A DNA stretch of 64,000 nt, from contig NW_024037068.1 of assembly GCF_015706575.1 (NCBI RefSeq), positions 2,914,001 to 2,978,000 on the forward strand. The letters are read 5' to 3'. Position 1 is the stretch's first letter; the number at the start of each line of letters is the position of its first letter. The notes under the pieces are model-generated. The model had not been told where the DNA came from and made no database searches. It worked only from the letters and a program-made list of their open reading frames with translations. A program made the position numbers and the translations under genes. This DNA comes from Patiria miniata (taxonomy: Eukaryota > Echinodermata > Asteroidea > Valvatida > Asterinidae). Positions 31,600 through 44,100 of this stretch are shown here, piece by piece.

Positions 31600-31925
31600 T
31601 CATACATCACAGTGGAACCTGCACGGTGCCATCCGTGTGCTTGACGAGATTTGACCTCATCGTTGTCGTGGTTTCGCTCCCTGGGTGTGGACAGCGGTGC
31701 TCCTCTTGCCGGATCAACCCAGTCAGCACTTGACGGTTTGTAGATCCTAAAATGACTTCAGCCCCAGCGCAGTGTCACTCAATCTTCACTGTCATCAATG
31801 CGCTTTTACCGGCAAAGGAGTGCCATCGGCATGACGAATGGTTTCTGTCACAGGCTGCAGCAGGTCAGGTGTTTTGATTCCTACAATTCTCTCGAATTCC
31901 GACTAGTCACTATAGATTGTTTATA
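31600..31925 (-). mobile_element. Fossil retroelement-like patch (protease region)
   Basis: Minus-strand stretches such as TIRHADGTPLPVKA and AEVILGSTNRQVLTGLI resemble the aspartic-protease part of LTR-retroelement Pol proteins. It is broken and short, with no LTRs or other domains nearby. The identification is tentative. Confidence 0.3.
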
Positions 31926-31929
31926 ATGT

Positions 31930-32850
31930 AATTTAAACCTTGTTAAGGCACTATTACAACATCTGCATGTGATTTTAAGTGTTTATAGTGCATTTCCAGA
32001 TTTGGGAATTTGACAGATTTATGATCAATCTGACAGATTTGTGATAAATATGACAGATTTTTGAAGTGCATTTAGCAGAATTTGCCTATGACCTAGCGGT
32101 CACCCTGCACGTGTTTACGGGGAGTTGGTGATGCGGACAGCAAGCGAGTAAGAGCCGAGTGCTCTGCGTTTTAGGAAATAATTGTGCGCGAATTGTACAT
32201 AGTCGTATGAGCTGTGCTTGGGCTGCGCTTGCATGTATTGCTGATGTGTAGAAAGTACAATGCTGTAAAGCTGTACGTTGCTGATTGGCTCGCATGGTCG
32301 ATGCGTAGCGGATACTGTTGTGCATGTTCATTGTCTATGCTGTTGTACATTGCCTGTGCGGTCTTACATTGCTGATGCTTGGGCGCATTTTAGACATTGT
32401 GATGCATTGCTGACATTGCAGTGCATTTCTGCCATTGTTCTGCATTCTTGTGCTGCTGGCATTGCTGGTGTGTGTGTTAGCATTGGACTATCTCTCCAAT
32501 AATTAAAGGACCCAGATAATAAAACAACTACGCCTATTAGTTCCAATTACAGTTATTCTACATTTGTTGATAATTGTTGAATAAATTATGATTATTGTGT
32601 TTTGAAGTTACCGACAATTCTGTTTCAGGTGTCTCTGTTACTGGTTCATTGTGTAATTATCAATCATTCACAATCGGCGGTAGATTTCCACCAAAACGGA
32701 CCTGCACCCTTAGCCTTGAAGGTCGCTCTGAGTGATCTCTTGTCTAGGGACGAGCCTTGGTTTGACAAGATTGTCTTCACCCTTTAAGGAGTCGGAAGTA
32801 TCCTAACAGACTTAGGTTGGCCCGGGGGTTCCCGCCATAGTATTATACTA
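31930..32850. other. No gene recognised
   Basis: A stretch with many GCTGATG and CATTGCTG words (32100-32480) looks mildly repetitive. No gene seen. Confidence 0.3.
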
Positions 32851-32855
32851 GGTTA

Positions 32856-33011
32856 CAGGGGTGTGAGTGACCTCCGATAAAAATAGCTGAAAACGGCTGA
32901 AAAAGGTGCAAAAAAGCTAAACTTTGGAAAACTCCTATACTTTTGTACACAGCAAGTGAGGGAACAAAAAAAAGCTGAAATCAGCCTTAAAGCTGAGATT
33001 TCACACCCCTG
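32856..33011. mobile_element. Small hAT-like MITE (156 bp)
   Basis: CAGGGGTGTGA at the left and TCACACCCCTG at the right are perfect 11-bp inverted ends. AGGTTA flanks both sides (32850-32855 and 33012-33017). The interior is A-rich with AGCTGAAA repeats. CAGGGG ends are usual in hAT elements, whose duplications are normally 8 bp, so 6 bp may be a decayed 8. Confidence 0.75.
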
Positions 33012-33019
33012 AGGTTACT

Positions 33020-33985
33020 TAGGCTAACAACGAAAAGTTCTGCTTCCAATTACACTGCAGTTGAAAATAGGGTGCGCGGGTACGATTAGATAAGGTCACT
33101 TGTATAAGTGTAGTAAAGGGTAAAAGATAGTAATTGATGGTTTTCTGGGTTTTTTTTCTCATTTCCTACCCCCAAAAGAAAAAGGAGTGTAAAGGTTGTC
33201 ATAATAGGATATGTTGGGTAGCCAGAAGGCGAAGGAGAAGTTTCTTTGAGTGTGTGTGGCCTTTAAGTACTTCAGTCGTCTCACTTTTTTTCCTTAAGTA
33301 CATTTGTATATGAATTTCAACAGAATATGTATTATTTTACAGATGTGGAAAGCCATTGGCAGAAAGTTTTGCTCCTGTTCTGTAAATGCGTTCCTATCCA
33401 GAGTGGGTTGTTTCAAGAAAGCAGGTTGCTAAGGAAGTTGCACTTATTTGTCACACACTGGCACATATTTGTAAATACTTGATCCACAAACGTCTGCTAG
33501 ACTTGCTGAGCAGTTCAAAGTACCACCAGGAAACAACAGTGACTGTCTTTCAGAGACATTGCAAACGATTTCTAGTTCTAAAGCACGACAGTTGGTACAG
33601 CAATTTGCACCTATTATTCCAGGTGGCAAATGTTTGGAAGCTCTCCACATTTACAGATATGGAGCACTGTGTGGAGCTCCAGCTAAGAAGCAGTCTTCAA
33701 TTGAGTTAAAGCCCAGGAAAGGAGTCGAAGACTGCACTCCTACTCCATCCGTGCTTTCCGATCATACACAAAAACTACAACATGGGACCACTCCACAGAG
33801 ATGATTCACTTTGGACACAGAGGCCATAAAAAAGTTGTCAACAGGGTGTAAATTTTAGGAAGTGTAACAACCATCAACAACAAAGAGGTCCAGTAGTGGA
33901 ATTCAAAAAACAAAAAATATTACGGAAATAATGAAGATTTAAACGTTGAAGAAATGCAACACATTCAACTTGATTTAAGCAATCA
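33020..33985. other. No gene recognised
   Basis: Two overlapping plus-strand frames at 33386-33804 (for example KARQLVQQFAPIIPGGKCLE) lack a family match. They might be a decayed coding fragment. Confidence 0.3.
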
Positions 33986-33994
33986 AGTGAGTGA

Positions 33995-34250
33995 ACTTGA
34001 AGGTGAATTTAAGCATACGTTGGTCCAACGTTGATATGACGTAGAAATAAGGTTGTGAAATAAGTGACATAACGTTTATCCAACGCTAACGCCAACGTTC
34101 AGACCAACATACAAACCACGTTGGGCTAACGTGCATCAGCAGTACAAGTTGCCGTTGGACTATTACGTTGGTGTCTGACGTTGCTTCTACGTGTCTTACA
34201 TCAAATAGTGACGTTGATCCGACGTCGGACCGACGTACATTTGCCACAAA
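33995..34250. repeat. ACGTTGG-rich cluster
   Basis: ACGTTGG/CCAACGT and close variants occur about a dozen times in 250 bp, including ACGTTGGTCCAACGTTG, CCAACGCTAACGCCAACGTT, TTGGACTATTACGTTGG and ACGTTGATCCGACGTCGG. Spacing is irregular. No frame or ends. Confidence 0.6.
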
Positions 34251-34254
34251 AACC

Positions 34255-36780
34255 CCCAATATATTAATGAAGTCTTTTTTCTGGCTCCGAAGACGTCGTG
34301 TGACATGGGAATGCTGACTTTAATTTGACGTCCTACTGAGGTCAGACATAAATGCCTTCAACGAAATGGAATAACTCAAACGGAATTACGATTTAAGGAT
34401 TTTTTTGTTGAGAATGAGAGAAACAAAAAAATCTTAATTTGAATGTGTGTTGATGATAATAAACAGTTTTGTTGACTTCGGCCGTGAAATTCGCTGAATC
34501 ATTCAATAGAATTAAATAAAATCGGTATACCGTTAATAGAATACGATATTTGAACACACATTATTACATTTTTTTAAGTGTCCTGTTTTTGTTGTTGCTA
34601 TTGGCTTGACTTCCAAAGTAACTTTCCAGATCAGAAGTGTTTCGTTTTTCCACCATTGTACAGCCATATGGTTGCAAAGGGCGATTTCTAATGGTTACAT
34701 AACACTTTACATTGAATAAAACTTTGAAATACACAGACAATGTCATGGTCACTTTGGCGGGTGAAAACTTTGAAAATTAATATCTCCAGTTTGGAAGACC
34801 GTATCTTCATGCAACCTTCAGGATTTATTTTCCCCTAAAAGTCGTTGTGATATGTTCATTACTTTTTGTTGAAATTGGAAAGATACATTTTAAATGCAGA
34901 AGAGGGAAACTTCACTCTCTCGCCCGGGTGTTAACGTATTAACTTCTTTTTGAGTGGATTTCGGTCTGATTCGAATGAAGAAATGCTACAAAGTCATCTA
35001 AGGCTTATCACTCTTTATTGACTGAGCCACTATTCTACTCAATATTTGGAGTGAGTCGATGACCACTCTCTTTCGAGTGAGCAAAGTTAACCAACTGAAC
35101 CAGTCATTCTTCGCGTCACTCAATTTTGACGCAAAAGCACATGTCACTCTTTTTCGAGTGCGTTGTTTTCCAGCTGTAACTACCTTTTTACCGAAACAGC
35201 CAATCACTGATACGATATTTTCTTTAGATTGGGCCAATCATGTGTGTCCAAACGTTCCTCACATACATACCGCGCGCGCAAAATGTATACACTGAACCAA
35301 ACAGTTGCAACGGCCGCCATTGTTATGCATACACGTACACGTAGGCCTACGTTGCGTTAAAGCGTGCAGTATGTATGGTCGGATATCGCGTTGTCGTTAA
35401 TGTTTTGACAGTACAGCCGGCTTGCCTAAGGCTAAAAGCGCGATGACAATGGCCACCTTTTCCGGCGGCCTATTTGCTGCTGAAATGACCCGGAACAAGC
35501 AGAGAAAATCGGAAGGATATTCAACGGTAAGTTCAAGTTAACATTTTTTTTCGTAATTTTTGCACGTAGACACTGGAATGGAACTGACTAAAGGTACATG
35601 GGTTCGATGGCCAAGTATTTTTTTATCATCTTAAAAATTTCCCATGGAGATGGTTCACAATGTAACACTAGCGTCCGCAGCAACAGATTAAGATGAAAGT
35701 CGGAATACTTTTAGGTGATATGTGTTCAACTAGTCGTGACTTTACAACTGGGATACATTTTTAGAAATTGGAATAAATGCATGCATTTGGGGAAATTTTC
35801 GAACGATTTCTTCCAGATTTGATGGTCGGCCTTGACTAACAGTATTGAGGTTTCGACATCGATGACGGCGATTTTTTTCACTGACATGAAGTTCAGAATT
35901 TCTTTTTTAATTATAATGAAACATACCAAGCATATTTTCTGAGAAACAAAACTTTCAAAATCCCATGTTTGGGAGTGCATGAATTTCGCTGCTCCGTTAT
36001 AGCGTCCAAGTACGTAATTGGATTAGCTTTGCCCAACAACATGAACATGTATTGCAAACTTCCACAGTTACGCCACTTTACTTCACATAAAACCGTACAT
36101 TGCAAACGTTTATGTACTCTGTTTTTCCTTTTAAGAAATTGTTATTAATTTGAATCGTTGGCAAGTGACTTCATGATCTCAAAATGCCCCCCCCCCCTCC
36201 GTTTCTTACCTCAAACATTAGGGTGACAATCCAATTTCCCATCCCTAATGTTCAAAAAGATGGGGGGGGGGAAGCCACCACTCAGGTTAGTAAATAAATT
36301 GACAGACACGAACGATCAATACCTTCACTTCAATAAATAGGAAAAAAATCATCCCAAATATCTAAGGTATGCAAGATTGAATCTTTAACTTTATTGTAAT
36401 GTTTGGACCAACTGAAAGTTATTGTTTGATATCTTATATTTTTATTATGATCAGTACTAAAAGTAAAATGATTTTGTTTTAAATTTCTTTACCATTATTT
36501 CATTGCCAACTCTAAGATTATGCAAATCTTAGGTAACTTTTTCAAATTGCCTTGACTTCAAAGTGATTATCTCAACGTTGGCCTAAGGAAAAAGTCAGAA
36601 ACGCATAGTCTGTAGTTACTTCACAATATTAATTCAAAAGAAAAGGAAAAACGTTATGAAATCAATAAAAACAGGGGAAAATGGCAACTGTTGTTAAACA
36701 TTAACAAACCATGATGATGCAACTATTAAGGGATATTTTGCGACTTGCTTTGTCCTGAAACTGATCATCTGAACGTTGGC
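34255..36780. other. No gene recognised
   Basis: Includes a GAGTG/CACTC-rich stretch (34950-35165) and short unassigned frames. It may be intron or 3' flank of the EGF/lectin gene on the minus strand. Confidence 0.3.
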
Positions 36781-36784
36781 GTCA

Positions 36785-36886
36785 TTTAAACAGTCATTGA
36801 TTTTGTTGCCATGCAACAGCACGAGTTGATGCCATCTACGCAGACGAAACCGGGCAGGCAAGTTGTTAACGCACACTCGTCAATGT
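36785..36886 (-). pseudogene. Degenerate calcium-binding EGF exon
   Basis: A TTTTGTCTAG acceptor is followed, in the phase used by all the upstream EGF exons, by (D)IDECALTTCLPGFVCVDGIN and then SCCC. DIDEC, the CVDG.N motif and the first cysteines fit a calcium-binding EGF domain. After that the frame runs into a stop, and the expected end (HGNKINDC) appears in the next frame, with no good donor. It is a decayed or mis-sequenced eleventh EGF exon, 1.17 kb downstream of the last intact one. Confidence 0.45.
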
Positions 36887-36894
36887 CTAGACAA

Positions 36895-37770
36895 AAACAG
36901 AAATTGGATTAAAATATTATCTAAGAAATAATCGACAATACTGTAAAACATATTTCGCAAAAGTTGAAAACAATGTTTTGTACAGCTTTATAGAGCATAC
37001 TGATTATTATTTGTTATTCAATTTGATTGCTTTAAATTGTTAATCATTTAAGTGAGGTCTGTGTTTCGACGGAACAAAACGGCAAAAAAAAAGCTGGCTG
37101 CAGCAAATTATAAAAAGCGCACACTGTGTTACAAAATAAACAGTGTTCATGTTAGACGGTTAGAATACAATGTGGCAACCGGTGGCGATGTTCAGTGGGA
37201 GAGGGGAGCGTAAACTTGGCATTGGTGTCGCTGTGTGGTTGGGGATGTCAGTTTGCAGAGCCCAGGCTTCCTCTCTTAGGCGGCCACTTAAAACTTTCTG
37301 CTCATATAATAATGGTGTATTTTAAAACATGTTACTGTTCATGTCAGTTTCGTCAAGATTTGTACCAAAGGCGTTGCCAGATGGAGGGTGGGGGGTGGGG
37401 ACGAGGGTGGGGACGGAGAGGTGGTATTTTGTAAAGACTGCCCTTTCCATTGAATTTCTTTTTTTCCACCAGCGTTTCTCCCACTCCCGCCTTCTGCATT
37501 CCTTGGTACAATCTTCCAAAAAAGGTGGCTCTCTTCAAAACCGGCCATTATGCAAACTAAGTACGCCATGATAAGTAATGATATAACATCATGTACTTTA
37601 TATCATACATTTGAACAAAATGTTTCAATTGATTTTAAGGTCATTAAAATGTTCTGCAGATCAATGGATGAAGAAAAATTGGAGGATAGTTGACGATTGT
37701 CCAATCAAAAGAAAGGTAATTTCTGATCCTCGGGTAACTTTGGTTACTTTTCCTAAATGCCTTATTTTTC
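36895..37770. other. No gene recognised
   Basis: Probable intron. 37380-37430 is G-rich (GGGTGGGGACGAGGGTGGGG) and could form a G-quadruplex on the plus strand. Confidence 0.3.
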
Positions 37771-37778
37771 AACCGTCA

Positions 37779-37935
37779 ACATCAACAATCAACACTGAAC
37801 ATAAACAATCAACTTCAACAACCGACATCAACACTCACCATCAACTAATCAACAATCAACATCAACAATAAAAATCAACATATCAACAATTAATATCATC
37901 ATAACAATACAACATCACCAATCAACACTCAACAA
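37779..37935. repeat. CAACATCAACAAT minisatellite
   Basis: Imperfect CAACATCAACAATCAAC units. It is the reverse complement of the larger array at 49021-49565 in the same gene. Confidence 0.8.
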
Positions 37936-38054
37936 TACAAAACAGCAATATGTCCTGTTGATAAAATAACATCTAGCTTCTTTTTTTCTAAGAGGTACAG
38001 CCCACATGATACGGCACGAGTGTGTCAGAATTTTTAAGGCGTATTGCAACTTAC

Positions 38055-38168
38055 TGTTTTCACAGTCTTTTCCATCGTAGCCAGCCACACAGTCACATCG
38101 GTAGTCATTGATCAAATCTACGCACGTACCATCATTCTGGCATGGCTGTGATTTACATTCATCGATAT
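38055..38168 (-). CDS. cbEGF exon 9 (last intact)
   Basis: 114 bp, phase 1-1, acceptor TTTTTCCCAG, donor AAAACA|GTAAGT. It encodes (D)[20 protein letters not shown] then [17 protein letters not shown]. It has six cysteines, the Ca-binding DIDEC start, and the Asp/Asn-hydroxylation consensus C-x-D-x4-Y-x-C. The donor shows the gene goes on toward lower coordinates. Confidence 0.9.
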
Positions 38169-41100
38169 CTGGGAAAAATGGATAAAATAAAGCATGATCT
38201 CATGCACTTTACCATTTCGACTCTTTTCTAGTTGTAAATGCTAACGGCACACAAATGTAGATCTGGAATTTCGATGTGAATGTTCAAAACCGTTTTTTTT
38301 TAAATATCAGTAGAACTATTAGGGTCCCTGTTTGTATTCACAAAACTTTAAAACCAAGCTAATGTCGAACATTGGATAACTCAATTCTTTGTTATGGTCT
38401 GATCTCCTGTTGTTTTTCGTTGTTTTGTGCTGTTAATTGTAGTCTTGAAATAAATCACTTGTCCGTACATTGTATGCTTAACAAAGTTAATGTTACAATT
38501 GAAATACGGGTTATTATATGACACGGGATAGGGGAGAAATAAAAGCCTTCTCCTGACCCCTTATATGCAGGCGCTTCATATCCATTTAAAAATGAGTTGA
38601 TTCAAAGCTCATGTTGAAACCAGCTACGGTAATAATTTCCCTAACACAGCATTATTTCAAGTGGAATACTCGATCCTTGACTTTGTTAATGCTAATGATC
38701 AGGCTTTTAGACACTGAGAAGCAACTTGGCGAGAAGTAAGGCATTGTTCACGTAGTTGCACTTACTGATCTCACAGTCGTTTCCTTCGTAGCCAGCCACA
38801 CAATCACATCGGTAGTCATTTATCAAATCTACGCACGTACCATCATTCTGGCATGGCTGTGAAAATAGTTCACATTCATCGATATCTAAAACAAAAATGG
38901 TCATGTTACTGAGCATTATTTTTTAAAGTTTACATATGTAGCTGTTGTTGTATTACTAGCCCTATAAATTCCTGTGTTCTTTTTAGGGAATCCCCTTTTA
39001 ATGTAAAGTTTGTTTCGCTGTTTGCTACGATTGATTTGAGTCTGAGAGATTGTAATATTTTTTGGTACAGGTTGGCGCAGTGGTTATGTGCTCGCATTGA
39101 ACCACTGTGGCCAAGGTACGATTCCTGAAATGGTCTACATGTGGACTAACTTTTCATTCCCTAGGTTTTCCCAAGAACATTCGGCTGGTATTTTTCTCCC
39201 ACCCATATACTCGTATAACTATACTTCCTTCACATTGTTATTAATCAACAGGTGTTTCTAGGTCTCGAGCTACAGTTCACTTTTGAGGAAAGTCTTGGTT
39301 TCATTATTAGAAGTAGATAAAAATAAAACAAAACAATAATATAAAAAATGTTTAGTTGAACCCGCAGCATTTTTTTAAAAGATTTCTCCCTCGTATTGGC
39401 AATCGGACAAAACTGTGCATTACAGTATTTATAGATTACGAAAGCAACGTGCCAATCGATCATAAAACCAAATTTCAAAGTTTGCAACATCGACAATTTA
39501 GGCGAACTAATACGCTAAACAATACATGTTTTGTGTCCCCGGCCGCCTCGTTTTGGGAAGCCGCCGCCTCCTTTTTTTCCTTGTTTTTTTTAACCCCCCC
39601 CCCCCCATGATAATTTTTCAACCGTGATATCATTTTGGGCGCTTTATCTGTTGCATCTAGCCCATATTAAGCTGATATCTCAATTCCTAGTTCCTATGGC
39701 GGCTATTTAATAAATTAAACTAATAGACAAAAAAAGTGCACAATGTGTTGTAACCAAAGGTATCTATTTTAACAATATTTTGGAACAATTATATATTACA
39801 TAAAGAGTAGTTTTGTTTAAAGTTTTATAAATATTTCCGTTTTAGATGTGGAAAAAAATTGACACAATGACACACCTGGAAAATTCGCGATTACACTGCG
39901 TTTTAAAAATAGCATTTAATGAAGCGCATGCGCAGAGGTGAGATAATTAATGGTTTTAGATGGGAACTAGCTACAAGTCAGCATATTTTATTGGTTGGGT
40001 GGGAGGATCAGTCTTATCAGACGTTGGACCTGAGACAGGGGATTCGTGGGACAACGGTTGATACTCAGGCTACTTTAAACCTTTCTTAAACGAAAGTGTG
40101 ACAAAAAATGAAGGAAAAAAACACACACACACAATTGGCGCCATGACTGTAATACGAAAAGAGTAAATTTATGGGAAATGGCCTGGGTGCAAGGTTTCTT
40201 TTTTGCCTTTCGGTAATTTGACAACGTGCATGCTTGAAACATATCGTCACCGACACCACGAACCGACACTCGGTGGTCAGCGTTGCAGAAATACAAATCG
40301 GAGAAAAACGCTTTTAAAGGTTTGACACGAATTTACTCGGTAAAATATTCCATCTATTTTAGAGGTTTTAGTATCACGTGAAAATGCTTAAACTACTCAA
40401 TTATAAACGTTATATTGTGAAAATCTGCTTAGTTAATTAGCAATTAAATCATTAAGATAGGTGTCAGTTCGTGAAAACCGAAATTGACGCGTTTTGGGAG
40501 AGTGCGCGCACACACTTCGCATACGTGCGCGCACTCTCCCTAAACGGGTCAATTTTGGTTTTCACGAACTGACACTCACTTATAACGCTATTGCATACGC
40601 GCACTCTCCCAAAACACGCACATTTTTGTTTTCACGAACTGACACCCTGTGCAGGGTCACTTTGTGGTAACAAAAAACACCAGAATTGACCAATTTCTTG
40701 AAAATTCTTTAGTAAAATTTGATTAGTTTAGATAATTTCAGCAATTTTAACTTTGTCATGTTAAACATCATGATACAAACTGCTAATATGTGCAAAAAAA
40801 AGAAAATTTGAATTTTCAAAAAATGTTGCATACGTGTGATGCAGAGGGTGTCAGTTCGTGGTGTCGGTGACGATATTACGTGGAGGAATAAATATGTCAC
40901 GTAATTTGGAATAACTTAATATTCCACTGCGGTTAGCGTGGTTTTGCTGTGGTATGCTGCTCTAAATCAGTGGTCGGAATGCTGACGAGTCCGGCTTCGA
41001 ATTATGGAGGAATGTTACAATTTCGTTGATTTTCCCCTAAAGTGAACTTCCTTCCCCGTATTGTGTTTCATCAAGTCTTGACCGATAAAATACATGGTTT

Positions 41101-44100
41101 TTTTTAAGAGAGCTTAAGTCCAAGACATTCTGTCACCAACTGACGCAGGTTAATAATGGATATAGACTATACTTGGTTAATTGTGGCCTGGGAGTGATTG
41201 CGTTAAGTCTGTTGACTATGCTCACAGTCTCGCCTGCATTTAGAACCGCGCCCATGAGTCAGAAGACCCTCCATTCTCCTTTATTGGTTGGATCAACTTT
41301 AAAACACGTTACTGCCTGAATTGGAATGCCGGCATTTTCATGGTGATTTCCCTATTTCACACTAATGGTTCAGAAATCGCTCATAAGGTGCCAATTTTGG
41401 ACAGCTGCCAGCGGCACAGCTGTATACGCCTACACAATAATCTGTTCATTTTTGAGAGGTAGAGTCTACACGTTACGGCACAAGTGTGTCGACACTTTTA
41501 AGCGTAATGCAACTTACTGTTTTCACACTCTTTTCCATCGTAGCCAGCCACACAGTCACATCGGTAGTCATTGATCAAATCTACGCACGTACCATCATTC
41601 TGACATGGCTGTGATTTACATTCATCGATATCTGGATACAAGGATAAAATAAAGCATGATCACATGAGAACTGGCACTTCACAATTTCGACTTCTTTTTA
41701 GTTTTTAATGTTCACAGCACACACGTTTAGTTCTAGAATTATGAGAATGTTTAAAAAAGTGCATTTTTTTTTAAATATCAGTGGAGTTTAGTGTCCCTTA
41801 AATGTATTCACAAAAATGTTAAAACCAACCTTATGTCAAACATTGTATAACTCAATACTTTGCTATGGTCGGATCTCCTGTTGCTTTTCGTTGTAGTGTA
41901 TTGTTAATTTTTGTCTTGAAATAAGTCACTTTTCCTTACTTTGTATATTTAACAAAGTTTACGTTACATTTTAACTATAACACAGGATATATATATATGA
42001 AACGGGATAGGGGAGGAATAAAAGCCTTCTCGTGACCCCTTGTGCTAACGCTTTAGTGTTTCCATTTAAAAATAAGTTGGTCCAACGCTTATTGTGAAAC
42101 CATCGATGGTGATAATTTCCTCAACACAACATTATTTCAGGCGGAATACTAAAACCTTGACTTTGGTAAATGCTAAGGTCCGGCTTTAAGACAGTGAGAA
42201 GTAAAATAATGGCAAGAATTAAGGCATTGTTCACGTAGATACACTTACTAATCTTACAGTCCTTTCCTTCGTAGCCATCAACACAATCACATCGGTAGTC
42301 ATTGATCAAATCTACGCACGTACCATCATTCTGGCATGGCTGCGAAAATTGTTCACATTCATCGATATCTAAATTAAAAAAAGAAAAGAAAATGTTACTG
42401 AGCATTATTTTTAAGTACATGCATGTAACCGTTGCGATTGTACTAGCATATAAGTACCTGTTTCTTATGAGGGAGTCCCCTTTTGATGTAAAGGCTACAA
42501 CAAGTTTGTTTCTCTGTTTGTTACGATGGATTTGAGTCGGAGAGATTTTAATAACTTTGGGGTCAGGCTGGCGCAGTGTTTATGTTTTTGCATTCAACCA
42601 CTGTGGCATTCACTCATAGCCAAATCGGAGTCAAGTGCCCCGTCAAACAGAGTAAATGGCCCCTTACGCTTATAAAGAATGAGTTGACTATAAAGTAGAG
42701 TCGATTTGACTCCCATCCCACAGTCGTTGGTGTCAAATTACACTTCAAACCGGTCAAATGGCCCCTAACTCTTATAAAGAGTTAGGTGGACTTTAACACA
42801 GAGTCAATTTGACTCCTCCTTCAAGAGTCATTGGTTGATGGCTTTGCGAAGTTTCTATGTTGCTGTTGATGGCGCGTATAAAGTGCATTAACCCTAAAGG
42901 GGCTGGGGGCGGAATCAACTTTAAAACATGTTACTGCCTGAATTGGAATGCCGGCATTTTCATGGTGATTTCCCTATTTCACACTAATGGTTCAGAAATC
43001 GCTCATAAAGTGCCAATTTTGGACAGCTGCCAGCGGCACAGCTGTATACGCCTACACAATAGTCTGTTTATTTTCGAGAGGTAGAGTCTACACGTTACGG
43101 CACAAGTGTGTCGACACTTTTAAGCGTAATGCAACTTACTGTTTTCACACTCTTTTCCATCGTAGCCAGCCACACAGTCACATCGGTAGTCATTGATCAA
43201 ATCTACGCACGTACCATCATTCTGACATGGCTGTGATTTACATTCATCGATATCTGGATACAAGGATAAAATAAAGCATGATCACATGAGAACTGGCACT
43301 TCACAATTTCGACTTCTTTTCCGTTTTTAATGTTCACAGCACACACGTTTAGTTCTAGAATTATGAGAATGTTTAAAAAAGTGCATTTTTTTTTAAATAT
43401 CAGTGGAGCTTAGTGTCCCTTAAATGTATTCACAAAAATGTTAAAACCAACCTTATGTCAAACATTGTATAACTCAATTCTTTGCTATGGTCGGATCTCC
43501 TGTTGCTTATCGTTGTAGTGTATTGTTAATTTTTGTCTTGAAATAAGTCACTTTTCCTTACTTTGTATATTTAACAAAGTTTACGTTACATTTTAACTAT
43601 AACACAGGATATATATATATGAAACGGGATAGGGGAGGAATAAAAGCCTTCTCGTGACCCCTTGTGCTAACGCTTTAGTGTTTCCATTTAAAAATAAGTT
43701 GGTCCAACGCTTATTGTGAAACCATCGATGGTGATAATTTCCTCAACACAACATTATTTCAGGCGGAATACTAAAACCTTGACTTTGGTAAATGCTAAGG
43801 TCCGGCTTTAAGACAGTGAGAAGTAAAATAATGGCAAGAATTAAGGCATTGTTCACGTAGATACACTTACTAATCTTACAGTCCTTTCCTTCGTAGCCAT
43901 CAACACAATCACATCGGTAGTCATTGATCAAATCTACGCACGTACCATCATTCTGGCATGGCTGCGAAAATTGTTCACATTCATCGATATCTAAATTAAA
44001 AAAAGAAAAGAAAATGTTACTGAGCATTATTTTTAAGTACATACATCGTCACCGTTTTCACGAACAGCCACATACTATATATATTATGTTGATTTTGAAG

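Larger units (their letters stand above)
41292..42913 (-). repeat. Tandem duplication unit 1 (1,622 bp)
   Basis: About 99% identical to the unit that starts at 42914. It includes two EGF exons (41518-41631 and 42249-42368) and surrounding intron. The unit starts within TGGATCAACTTT and ends within GGGGGCGGAATC. Confidence 0.9.

Noticed and set aside
37195-37571. Several overlapping short frames on both strands
   Set aside because: Shadow frames of a G-rich low-complexity stretch.
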